Origin: Pseudomonas sp. Bc-h | GTDB lineage: Bacteria; Pseudomonadota; Gammaproteobacteria; Pseudomonadales; Pseudomonadaceae | NCBI RefSeq assembly: GCF_002080045.1 | Contig: NZ_MUIN01000008.1 | Location: 124,001-188,000 of the forward strand | Length of the DNA stretch: 64,000 bases | Direction: 5' to 3' | Shown here: positions 40,757-49,343 of the stretch, one piece after another | Position numbering within the stretch: the first letter of the stretch is position 1 | How the letters are laid out: every line of letters starts with the position of its first letter | Notes under the pieces: generated by a model | Told to the model about the DNA's origin: nothing | Database searches by the model: none | Seen by the model: only the letters and a program-made list of their open reading frames with translations | Translations under genes and position numbers: made by a program

Positions 40757-43042
40757 TCACTTCAACACCAACAATCGATAAACCCCCGCCTCGCTCTCGA
40801 TCCCGTGGGTGTCATGGGTGAAGCCCGGGAATGACTTGTCGAAGCTCTCCAGCGCCTTGAGATAGGCCAGCAATGGCCCGTCAGCAGGCCCGGCATTTTC
40901 TCCCGGCATCAGCAGCGGAATCCCTGGTGGATAAGGCACGATCCCCGTCGCTGCGAGACGCCCTGCGGCTTCTTCCAACGTCACCAGTTCCACCTCGTTT
41001 CTGACCAGCTTCTCATAGGCTTCTACCGGGCTGAACTCGGCTTTGGGCAACGTCCCGAACGCCTGCGACATGGCGGCAGTGGTCTTGGTTTTCTTCATTG
41101 CGGCGAAGATGTCTTCGGCCAGATCTTTCAAACCCATACCGGCATAGCGCTCATGATTGGCGGTCAGCAGATCGGGCAGGCACAGCTCCAGTTCCAGGTT
41201 GGTGTCGTAATCTCGCTTGAAGTCCAGCAGCGCATTGACCAGCGTGCCCCACTTGCCTTTGGTGATGCCGATGGAAAACAGGAACAGGATGGTGAAATCG
41301 GTGGTTTTCTCGACCACGATACCCTGCCGCCCGAGATAGGCCGTGAGCACACAGGCCGGGATGCCGAAGTCGAGCAGGTTGCCGTCGTCGCCCATGCCTG
41401 GGCTGAGGATCGACACTTTGATCGGGTCGAGCATGCAATAGCCGTCTTCGATGTCGCCGAAGCCGTGCCATACCTCATTAGGGTGCAGCACCCAGCAGCT
41501 CGGGTCGGTCTTGAGCCTGACCGGATCGACCTCGTGAAACGCAATCGACGTCGCACCTGCCTGCACTGAGGGTGGCTGCCAGCATGAAAAGAACCAGTCG
41601 TCGTTAGCGAGCATGTCGCTCTGCATGCGCGAGATGACTTGCCGGAAAGCGATCGCCTCTTCAATGGATTCGGTGGTCAGGATATGCCCGCTTGGCGCTT
41701 CCATCATCGCCGAACTGACGTCGCACGAGGCCATGATCGCGTAGTTCGGCGAGGTCGAGGCATGCATCATGTACGACTCGTTGAAGCGCCCATGGGGAAT
41801 CGGATTACGCCCGTTGCGCACATGGATCATCGAGGCCTGAGACAACGCCGCCAGCAGCTTGTGGGTCGACTGGGTGGCGAACACCGTCGGCTTGGACGGG
41901 TCGTGATCGTCCGGGCTGCCGTGCATCGCGAAGCGATCCTTGTACAGCGGGTTGAAGCGCGCATAGCCATACCAGGCTTCGTCAAAGTGCAGCCGGTCGA
42001 CGCTCTCGCCCAGCAGTTCTTCAACGCGAGTGACGTTGTAAGTCAGGCCGTCGTAAGTGGAGTTGGTAACGATGGCGTGCACCGGTGTCGGATCGATGTG
42101 GCTCTTGACCAGCGGGTTGTTGGCGATGGCCGCCTTCACGCCCTCGGCGCTCAGGGTTTGCGGCAGGATCGGCCCGATGATGCCGAAGCGGTTTCGGGTC
42201 GGCACCAGGTAGGTCGGAATGGCCCCGGACAGCGTCATCGCATGCTCGGCGGATTTGTGGCAATTGCGGTCGCACAGGGCAATCTGGTCACGCGTGACGC
42301 TCGCCATGAGGATCACGCGGTTGGACATCGACGAGCCGTTGGTCACGTAGTACGTGCGATGGGCGCCGAACACCTTGGCCGCGTAACGCTCACCCTGACC
42401 GATGGGGCCGCTGTGATCGAGCAGCGAGCCCAGTTCGCCGACTGAAATCGACAGGTCGGAACGCAGCAGATTCTCGCCGAAGAACTCATAGAACGCCCGA
42501 CCTGCCGTGCTTTTCAGAAACGCCGTGCCGCCCGCATGCCCCGGCGTGTGCCAGGAGTATTCATAGCAGCGGGCGAACTTCAGCAGCGCACCGAACATCG
42601 GCGGCAGCACCGCCTGACGATAGCGCTCGATGGCGGCCATGATCCGGCCACTGAGGAAGCGGCTGGTGTCTTCCGGCAGCCAGATGAAGTCGTCCGCGTG
42701 CTGCATGACAATCAACGGGACATTCGAGGCCGTGCTGCGATCACTGATCAGAAACACCGGTACGCGGGTGTTGCGCTCGCGCAGCGCAGTCAGCAGATCG
42801 ATGCATTCCTGGTGGTCTTCGCTGTCGTCCATTTCCCAACTGAGCAGCACGCACTGGATCGCCGGATCGGTGCTGAGAATCGACTTGGCGTCGCTCAGGC
42901 TTTCCGAGGTCAACACGCTGATGGCGCGGTCTTCCACATCGCTGATCAGCTGGATCAGTGCCCGGCCGAACACGCTGCGTTTGTCGGGCTGCTTGCTGAC
43001 GAGCAACGCCAGCATGCCGAGCAGGTGTCTGTTTTCCGTCAT
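40757..43042 (-). CDS. ldcA: Lysine/arginine-type amino acid decarboxylase (LdcA-like)
   Basis: PLP-dependent fold-III decarboxylase, 761 residues. There is an N-terminal flavodoxin-like wing domain (about 1-140), the large PLP domain with HFDEAWYGY (352-360) and SATQSTHKLLAALSQ whose K395 should hold PLP, and the C-terminal Orn/Lys/Arg decarboxylase domain. Length and neighbour match the Pseudomonas lysine decarboxylase LdcA (PA1818-like), which makes cadaverine; arginine or ornithine specificity cannot be excluded by eye. Its start overlaps the antiporter stop by four bases (ATGA). Confidence 0.88.
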   Translation of the reverse strand: MTENRHLLGMLALLVSKQPDKRSVFGRALIQLISDVEDRAISVLTSESLSDAKSILSTDPAIQCVLLSWEMDDSEDHQECIDLLTALRERNTRVPVFLISDRSTASNVPLIVMQHADDFIWLPEDTSRFLSGRIMAAIERYRQAVLPPMFGALLKFARCYEYSWHTPGHAGGTAFLKSTAGRAFYEFFGENLLRSDLSISVGELGSLLDHSGPIGQGERYAAKVFGAHRTYYVTNGSSMSNRVILMASVTRDQIALCDRNCHKSAEHAMTLSGAIPTYLVPTRNRFGIIGPILPQTLSAEGVKAAIANNPLVKSHIDPTPVHAIVTNSTYDGLTYNVTRVEELLGESVDRLHFDEAWYGYARFNPLYKDRFAMHGSPDDHDPSKPTVFATQSTHKLLAALSQASMIHVRNGRNPIPHGRFNESYMMHASTSPNYAIMASCDVSSAMMEAPSGHILTTESIEEAIAFRQVISRMQSDMLANDDWFFSCWQPPSVQAGATSIAFHEVDPVRLKTDPSCWVLHPNEVWHGFGDIEDGYCMLDPIKVSILSPGMGDDGNLLDFGIPACVLTAYLGRQGIVVEKTTDFTILFLFSIGITKGKWGTLVNALLDFKRDYDTNLELELCLPDLLTANHERYAGMGLKDLAEDIFAAMKKTKTTAAMSQAFGTLPKAEFSPVEAYEKLVRNEVELVTLEEAAGRLAATGIVPYPPGIPLLMPGENAGPADGPLLAYLKALESFDKSFPGFTHDTHGIESEAGVYRLLVLK

Positions 43043-44448
43043 GATTGGGTCTCCAGTTGGGCAGAGTTCAAGTTATTAACAGGGACAGGCTCACCGACGA
43101 TGTGCTGCGCGGCGACGGTTTGTGTTGGCACGCTGTTATTGAGTGCCTCGAGTTTGATCAGGCGGGTGTTGACGAAACCGAACAGCGTGTAGCCGATGAT
43201 GGTCGCCACGCCGCCGAGCATCAGCGCCTGAGCGCCGGAGCTGTACAGCGCCAGATAGCTATAGGCCGCCGCGATCCAGGCGACGATATTGGTAATGAGC
43301 GCCTTGTCCGCCGGGACGTTGGACACCTTCTGCAGCGTCATCAAGGTGGCCATGGACAGGATGTAGGGCACCAGGTTGGTGACCACCGCCAGGTTCACCA
43401 GGGTGTCGAACTGCTTGGCCAGGTCAGGGCTGATCGTGAGCAGGGCCATGGCGGTCTGCATCGCCAGCAGGATCAGCATGCTGATGATCGGCACCCCGTG
43501 CTTGTTGGCCTTGGCGAAGATCGGCAGGAAGTAACCGGTGTCCGCCGAACTCTTGAACACCTGCGCCACGGTGAACTGCCAGCCCAGCAGCGAGCCGATG
43601 CAGGCCAGAACCATCAGGCCCATGACGATGTTGCCAATCATCGGGGTGAACATCTTGGCGAACACCAGCCCGAACGGCGCAGTGGAGGACACCAGTTCCG
43701 CGTTATCGACAATGCCGGCGATCACGTTGGTGGACACGATGTAGATCACCGCCGCACCCAGCGTCCCACCCAGAACGGCAATGGGAACGTTCTTCTCGGG
43801 ATTTTCGACGGCATCGCCGTTGGCGCACGCAGACTCCAGCCCGAGAAACGCCCACAGGGTAATCGCCACCGAAGCGCCAGCCGCCTGATACCAAGCCATG
43901 CCGTGAGGGTTCCAGCCCGCTGCGTAAATACTACTGTCGAACCAGAACCAGCCAACAGTGGAGACCAATACCACGGGTGCAATGACACCCCAGACCGTCA
44001 CTGCGCCGATCTTGCCGGTAATGCTCGCGCCGCCGAAGTTGGCGAAGGTGGTAATCCACAACAACGCGATGGTCGCCAGGCCAACTTGCAGCGAACCGAG
44101 CTGTATATTGAACAGGGTCTGGATATAACCCACCGCCGTGATACTGATCGCCACGTTGGCAATCAACAACGACAGCCCGTATGTGTAGTTGGTGATGTAG
44201 TTGCCGGACTTGCCGAAGGTGTATTCAGCATATCCGCCCATGCCACCCGTCTTGCGGCTGAGCATGCCGCAGCGGGCAAAGGCGTATGCCAGAGCCAGCG
44301 AGCCGGTGGCCGTGATCAGCCAGGAAAGGATTGAAATACCGCCAACCTCGGCGAGTTTGGTAGGCAACAACACAATGCCGGAGCCCAGCATGTTGACGGC
44401 GGTCAACATGGTCAGCTGTCCCACGCTCATTTTCTTTGCGACTGACAT
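43039..44448 (-). CDS. Amino acid:polyamine antiporter (PotE/CadB-like, APC family)
   Basis: A 469-residue APC transporter with 12 predicted helices, starting in TM1 with the family GSGIVLLPTKLAEVGGISI region. It probably exchanges the decarboxylase substrate (lysine or arginine) for its polyamine product, as CadB does for CadA; this rests on the translational coupling with the downstream decarboxylase (ATGA overlap). The pair can consume protons and supply polyamines. Confidence 0.88.
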   Translation of the reverse strand: MSVAKKMSVGQLTMLTAVNMLGSGIVLLPTKLAEVGGISILSWLITATGSLALAYAFARCGMLSRKTGGMGGYAEYTFGKSGNYITNYTYGLSLLIANVAISITAVGYIQTLFNIQLGSLQVGLATIALLWITTFANFGGASITGKIGAVTVWGVIAPVVLVSTVGWFWFDSSIYAAGWNPHGMAWYQAAGASVAITLWAFLGLESACANGDAVENPEKNVPIAVLGGTLGAAVIYIVSTNVIAGIVDNAELVSSTAPFGLVFAKMFTPMIGNIVMGLMVLACIGSLLGWQFTVAQVFKSSADTGYFLPIFAKANKHGVPIISMLILLAMQTAMALLTISPDLAKQFDTLVNLAVVTNLVPYILSMATLMTLQKVSNVPADKALITNIVAWIAAAYSYLALYSSGAQALMLGGVATIIGYTLFGFVNTRLIKLEALNNSVPTQTVAAQHIVGEPVPVNNLNSAQLETQS

Positions 44449-44650
44449 TCCGTTGCCCCATTTGATGAAGTGAGAGGCTTTTAGCTATAGCAAAGGTTTG
44501 TTACTAAGCAAGAAAGTCAGACTTTATAAAGCAATAGCCAAGAGCCACCTTTTTATGAATTCGAAGTAGGTGACCCGGACTTTTAAATAAAAAAATAACT
44601 TGCCGCTTCAAACGGATGGATACGCTAAATGCCTGACACCCAACATAACG

Positions 44651-44701
44651 TCAGGTATTCGATGGGCTTTGATCTGGGTCAAGCCGCGCCCGAATACCTG
44701 A
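44651..44701. repeat. Long hairpin next to the surE-like stop codon
   Basis: TCAGGTATTCG (44651-44661) and CGAATACCTGA (44691-44701) are perfect 11-base arms; the loop holds a further GCTTTGA/TCAAGC stem. It lies 13 bases beyond the surE-like stop. No T run follows, so it may be a message-end structure or a repeat. The rest of the 266-bp gap is AT-rich and holds no gene I can support. Confidence 0.55.
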
Positions 44702-44714
44702 GTCACTCGTTCGA

Positions 44715-45488
44715 TCAGTTGGCCAGCGTGTTCTTCAAACGCGACATCACTTCGAGGTCTGTTCGCTCGAAACGCAAGGGCGTTACCGACACTCCGCCAT
44801 GGGTCACAACGAAGGTTTCGCTGTCATCGAAATCCGGACGCTCGTGACGATCGATATTCAGCCAGTAGTACCCTTGCTCGCGCATGTCGGTGCGTTTGGT
44901 GATGTTCAAACCGTCCATGCGCCCGATGCCCTGCCGGGTGATCTGAAGCGGTTTCGCCTGTTGCGGTTCGACGTCGGGGAAGTTGATGTTCAGGCAAACG
45001 TCGGCCGCCCATTCCATGCCAATCACCGCGCGAATGACGTCCGGCGCGAGCGCGCGTGCAGTGTCCCACCTCACGGCATCGCGACGGGTGAAAAACTGGC
45101 TCAGGGCAATCGATGGCACGCCCAGCAGCAACCCGGCCATGGCTGCGCCGACGGTACCGGAAAACATGGTTTCGACGCCCAGGTTGGCGCCCTTGTTGAT
45201 CCCGGAAAGCAGCAGTTGCGGCGGCTTGTCCATCAGCTCGCGCAAACCGATAGCCACGCAGTCGGCCGGGGTGCCCGACACCGAATAACGTCTCTCGCCC
45301 CGAGCCTTCACCCGCAGCGGATGGTGAATGCTCAAGGCATGGGAAATCCCGCTCTGATCCTGCTCCGGCGCGACGATCCACACTTCGTCCGCCAGCTCGC
45401 GGGCCACGGCCTCCAGGACCTCCAGCCCCGGCGCGTCGATGCCGTCGTCGTTGGTGATCAGGATCCTCTCGATTCGCGGGCTCGACAT
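44715..45488 (-). CDS. 5'/3'-nucleotidase SurE family protein (paralogue)
   Basis: Metal-dependent phosphatase acting on nucleoside monophosphates. The 257-residue protein has the SurE motif ITNDDGIDAPG (N13, D14, D15), the DQSG and SGINKGANLG segments and the GTPADCV loop. The usual Pseudomonas surE lies by pcm-nlpD-rpoS; this copy is beside a chemoreceptor gene, so it is probably a second SurE. The start MSSPRIERIL has GGAGA five bases upstream. Confidence 0.88.
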   Translation of the reverse strand: MSSPRIERILITNDDGIDAPGLEVLEAVARELADEVWIVAPEQDQSGISHALSIHHPLRVKARGERRYSVSGTPADCVAIGLRELMDKPPQLLLSGINKGANLGVETMFSGTVGAAMAGLLLGVPSIALSQFFTRRDAVRWDTARALAPDVIRAVIGMEWAADVCLNINFPDVEPQQAKPLQITRQGIGRMDGLNITKRTDMREQGYYWLNIDRHERPDFDDSETFVVTHGGVSVTPLRFERTDLEVMSRLKNTLAN

Positions 45489-45578
45489 GTTTCTCTCCTC
45501 GGCAGTGTGATGAACGACAATGCCGAACACTGTCACATGCCTCGGGAAAGCCTCGCAACCCTTGCGCGGCAAACGTCG

Positions 45579-47609
45579 TTAAACGCGAAACGCGCCAATC
45601 AGCTGCTTGAGTTCGACCACCTGCGCCGACAGTTGGCGGCTGGCGTGTTCGGTCTGGTTCGCGCCATTGGCCGTGCGCTCACCCGCCAGATTGATCTCGA
45701 CGATGTTTTGGTCGATGTCATGAGCTACCGCAGTCTGTTGCTCCACAGCCGCGGCGATCTGCTGATTCTGATCGACGATCATGCCCACCGCATCGAGGAT
45801 ATTTTCCAGCGCCTGCTGCACCTGCTCGGACTGCCCGACCGTGTTGCTGGCGACCTCATGACTCACGCCCATGGCTTTCACCGCCGCGCCGACTCCGCCT
45901 TGCAGATGAGCGATCATCTGCTCGATTTCCTCAGTGGATTGCTGAGTGCGTCGCGCCAGCGTGCGAACCTCGTCGGCCACCACCGCAAAACCCCTGCCCT
46001 GTTCGCCAGCGCGGGCGGCCTCGATGGCGGCGTTGAGCGCCAGCAGGTTGGTCTGTTGCGCGACGCTCTTGATCACGTCCAGCACCCGGCTTATCGACAG
46101 GCTGTCGCTTGCCAGTTGATTGATCACCAGCACCGATTGATCGATCTCACTGGCCAGACGCGCGATGCTGCCCTGTTGAGACTGCACCAACCCTCGCCCG
46201 TTTTCCGTTTCCTGGTTGACGCTGTGCGCGCTGCTGACCGCCGCTGCGGCGCTGCGCGCGACTTCCAGCGAAGTCGCGCTCATCTGGTTCATCGCGGTCG
46301 CCACCTGCTCGATCTGGCTGCGTTGCCCGGCCACTGCCTGATTGCTGCTGGCAGACACCGACTCAACCTGCGCCGACTGTCGCTCGACCTCGGCCACGGT
46401 CTGGCCCACCCGTTCGATCAGGTCGTGAATCTTTGCCACCGTGCCGTTGAATACGCGCCCAAGCTCGCCCAACTCGTCACGGCTGTGCGCAGTGAAACTC
46501 ACGGTCATGTCGCCCGCTGCCACCTTGTCCATCACCGCCCCAAGGCGCCGCAACGTCGTGCGGGTCGAGGCATAGAAGCCACCGTAGAGATAACCGATCA
46601 GCAAAAACACGCCTGCGAGCGCCGAGACCAGGAGGATCATCTGCTGACGCTTTTCCACCAGCCGCGCCTGCAACTGCACGTCGATGAACTTCACCGTCGC
46701 GGCGTTGAGTTGGTAGGTGTGCGCCATCAGGCCCGTGACGCTTTCGTAAAAACTCTGCCATGGAGCGTCCAGGGTTTCGGCCATCACCACTTGCTCATCG
46801 AACAGCTCGCTGGCCTGCTTCAATGAGCCATGGCTGGCCTTCGCGGCGGTATCGAGGGCCGCGCGCGCGGAGGCGCTATTGCCCAGGGCGTCCTGCAGTT
46901 TCAGCGCGTAATCGGCCTGAAGTTTTTCCAGCTTTTGCAGCAAGTCATCGAAGCGCGTGCTCGCGGCGGAGTTGAGCTGCCCCTGCCCCAGCGAATACGA
47001 GCCCATCGTGCGGCCGTCGCCCAGGGTTTGCGTGACCTGTGCGGTGATGCCGGTGATGAGCTCGCCAAGCTGGCGGATGTCACTGTTGTCGTCTTGGGAG
47101 AGCCCGGCCTGGCTGGCGATGACTTTGCTGAACGTCTGCGCCTTGTTCAGCAGTTTCTCCATCATGCCGCTGCGATTCTGCAGGCTGGATTCGGTTTGCT
47201 GAGCCTTGAAATCCGCGATCAGCTCATCGCGCTTGGCATTGAATGCGCTGACTTGGACGGCGTCTTCGGTGACTGGTTTGAGAGAGGTCAAGGTGCTGAG
47301 AATGGTGGATTCGAGCGTCGCGACCTTGCAATCGATTTCCGCCACCGGGCCAGACTGGCCGAGGACGGCATTGATTTCGATGAGGTCGGTCAGGGTCTCC
47401 AGGTCACGACGCAGATCGAGGCTGGTATCAAGCAGTTGCAGGCTTTGCTGCTCGATGCGCGTGCCGACGAATTCACGATAGGCATCGCGAACCAGATAGA
47501 AGTTGGTGACCAGCATCGGCAGGAAAAACAGGACGCTGATCAGGCTGAACTTCATGCCGAAACTCAGCCGGTTCATCAACGCGATGGCCGGATACAGAGG
47601 GCTTCTCAC
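45579..47609 (-). CDS. Methyl-accepting chemotaxis protein
   Basis: A 676-residue chemoreceptor. TM1 lies near residues 18-40, a long helical periplasmic ligand domain runs from about 42 to 310, TM2 is near 325-345, then a HAMP segment and the cytoplasmic signalling domain. The conserved tip is visible (QQTNLLALNAAIEAARAGEQ, GRGFAVVADEVRTLA). It lacks a C-terminal CheR-tether pentapeptide (ends IGAFRV). The ligand is unknown. It is followed by the surE-like gene on the same strand. Confidence 0.92.
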   Translation of the reverse strand: MRSPLYPAIALMNRLSFGMKFSLISVLFFLPMLVTNFYLVRDAYREFVGTRIEQQSLQLLDTSLDLRRDLETLTDLIEINAVLGQSGPVAEIDCKVATLESTILSTLTSLKPVTEDAVQVSAFNAKRDELIADFKAQQTESSLQNRSGMMEKLLNKAQTFSKVIASQAGLSQDDNSDIRQLGELITGITAQVTQTLGDGRTMGSYSLGQGQLNSAASTRFDDLLQKLEKLQADYALKLQDALGNSASARAALDTAAKASHGSLKQASELFDEQVVMAETLDAPWQSFYESVTGLMAHTYQLNAATVKFIDVQLQARLVEKRQQMILLVSALAGVFLLIGYLYGGFYASTRTTLRRLGAVMDKVAAGDMTVSFTAHSRDELGELGRVFNGTVAKIHDLIERVGQTVAEVERQSAQVESVSASSNQAVAGQRSQIEQVATAMNQMSATSLEVARSAAAAVSSAHSVNQETENGRGLVQSQQGSIARLASEIDQSVLVINQLASDSLSISRVLDVIKSVAQQTNLLALNAAIEAARAGEQGRGFAVVADEVRTLARRTQQSTEEIEQMIAHLQGGVGAAVKAMGVSHEVASNTVGQSEQVQQALENILDAVGMIVDQNQQIAAAVEQQTAVAHDIDQNIVEINLAGERTANGANQTEHASRQLSAQVVELKQLIGAFRV

Positions 47610-47750
47610 GAGACATCTCCCCTTTCGCTTTTATTGTTATGGGCACCGCTCTTCGGCGGTATAGCGCTAAGCCATTACCGCGAAGAGATGTATACCTGAT
47701 AACGAAAGGAGGTTTTGTAAACAAAAGTAAACGAGGTATTTGCGCCTCAC

Positions 47751-48587
47751 TCAAACGAACAAGGTGCACAACGCAAAGCCTGCATACCAGACAATCGCCG
47801 AGCGAATCAGCAGCTCCCAGAGCACATCCAGGCTGTTCACGCCCTCGACGCCCACCACCGGAGCAGGCACCTCGCCTGCCACACAACCGGCCTTGGTGAT
47901 CAATGCCGAAGCGTTGATGTTCCAGTTGAGCAGCTCGCTGAGCATCACGCGGCTGACTGCAACGAAGTTGCCGACCAGTGCAAAACTCGCCGCCAGCAGG
48001 CGCACCGGCACCCAATCGAAGGCATGTCGTAGTTGAGTCGCGCGCTCGACCAGAGCCGGAGTCTTGCCATGCTCTGACGCCAACGCCAGCAAGCGATAGG
48101 CCAACGCTGCAACCGGGCCCAGCAGGAAGTACCAGAAGATCACCGCGAAGAAACCCTGATAGACCTGCCACAGCAGGTAGGTCTGCACGCCGCCCAACAG
48201 TTGCTCTTCGTTTTCTGCCTGAACCCCGAGATCACGATCGGCCACCAGCACCGCCGCCTCCTGATCGCCACGTCGGCAGGCGTCGCGGAACGAACCAAGA
48301 TTGGCCTTGATATCGCCACGGCCCAAGCTGTAAATCAGCACCAGCAGGTGAATGGGCAGGGCCAGCCAGCCGTACGCCACCGAGCCGACAATCCACAACA
48401 CCAGCGCCAGCAGCAACAGCGGAAACAGAATCGTCAGCGTCAGGATCCACCAGGGACGCTTCGCCGAACGGGGGTTGGACTCAAGCCGGCCGAGCTGATT
48501 CAGCCAGGGCGCATCGCGCTGAACACGCTGACGCAGGGCGGAAAATTTCTCTATCCACACTGCCAGCAGTAACACCAGAAAACTCAT
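47751..48587 (-). CDS. ampE: Regulatory signalling modulator AmpE
   Basis: Inner-membrane protein of the ampDE operon; its biochemical role is unsettled and a sensory role linked to beta-lactamase control has been proposed. The 278-residue protein has four to five hydrophobic helices and the family SLGRGDIKANLGSFRDACRRGD segment. The ATG at 48587 has AGGAG six bases upstream; a GTG one codon earlier is less well placed. It starts 15 bases after ampD. Confidence 0.92.
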   Translation of the reverse strand: MSFLVLLLAVWIEKFSALRQRVQRDAPWLNQLGRLESNPRSAKRPWWILTLTILFPLLLLALVLWIVGSVAYGWLALPIHLLVLIYSLGRGDIKANLGSFRDACRRGDQEAAVLVADRDLGVQAENEEQLLGGVQTYLLWQVYQGFFAVIFWYFLLGPVAALAYRLLALASEHGKTPALVERATQLRHAFDWVPVRLLAASFALVGNFVAVSRVMLSELLNWNINASALITKAGCVAGEVPAPVVGVEGVNSLDVLWELLIRSAIVWYAGFALCTLFV

Positions 48588-48602
48588 CACCCGCTCCTTG
48601 AT

Positions 48603-49151
48603 TCAATTCTGCAAAGCCGAACGAAAACGCGCCCAATCAAAGCATGGACCCGGATCGGTCTTGCGTCCCGGGGCGATATCGCTGTGCCCGGTAATTCGTT
48701 GTGAAGTGATCGCCGGCCAGGCCGACTGCAACTGTCGGGTCAGGGCGATCAGCGCGTCATATTGGGCGTCGGTGAACGGCTGCTCATCAGTGCCTTCCAG
48801 CTCGATGCCGATGGAGAAGTCATTACAGGTTTCACGGCCATCGAACAGCGAAACCCCCGCATGCCACGCGCGATCCAGACAGGAGACGAACTGCGTCAGC
48901 TCGCCATCACGCTCGATCAGAAAATGCGCGGACACCCGCAGCTCGGCAATGCTTTCAAAGTAAGGGTGCTCTGTGACGTCCAGCCGGTTCTGGAAGAACG
49001 CCTGAACCTTGCCGGTCTTGAACTGCGCAGGCGGCAGGCTGATGTTGTGGATCACCAGCAGCGAGATCTCGGCTTCGGGGCGAGCGTTGAAATTGGGCGA
49101 GGGGCAATGATGCGCGCCGTGGCACCAGCCCGTGGCAGGGTCCAATCGCAT
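48603..49151 (-). CDS. ampD: 1,6-anhydro-N-acetylmuramyl-L-alanine amidase AmpD
   Basis: Cytoplasmic zinc amidase of peptidoglycan recycling that removes the stem peptide from anhydro-muropeptides; its loss derepresses AmpC beta-lactamase. The 182-residue protein has zinc ligands H35 (VIHNISLP), H156 (GHSDIAPGRKTDPG) and D166, with catalytic E117 (GIELEG) and K164. It is upstream of ampE in the conserved ampDE operon. Confidence 0.96.
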   Translation of the reverse strand: MRLDPATGWCHGAHHCPSPNFNARPEAEISLLVIHNISLPPAQFKTGKVQAFFQNRLDVTEHPYFESIAELRVSAHFLIERDGELTQFVSCLDRAWHAGVSLFDGRETCNDFSIGIELEGTDEQPFTDAQYDALIALTRQLQSAWPAITSQRITGHSDIAPGRKTDPGPCFDWARFRSALQN

Positions 49152-49343
49152 GAAGGGTCCTTAAAGCATGAAATCGACAGCGGCCAGTATGCCCGCGATG
49201 AGGAAGGAAGTGGGGAGCGAAGTGGGATCCGGCTGTTGCGATCGCCTGTAGCAGTCCGGTTTGCCGGCGCTGAGGGCTATGAATCGCCGCTGCTGGCAAA
49301 CCGAACACCACCAAGCTAATTGCTAGAAGCGCGCTTATTCGAT

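Noticed and set aside
44629..44847. 72-codon frame by the antiporter
   Set aside because: Contains the long hairpin and runs antisense into the surE-like gene.
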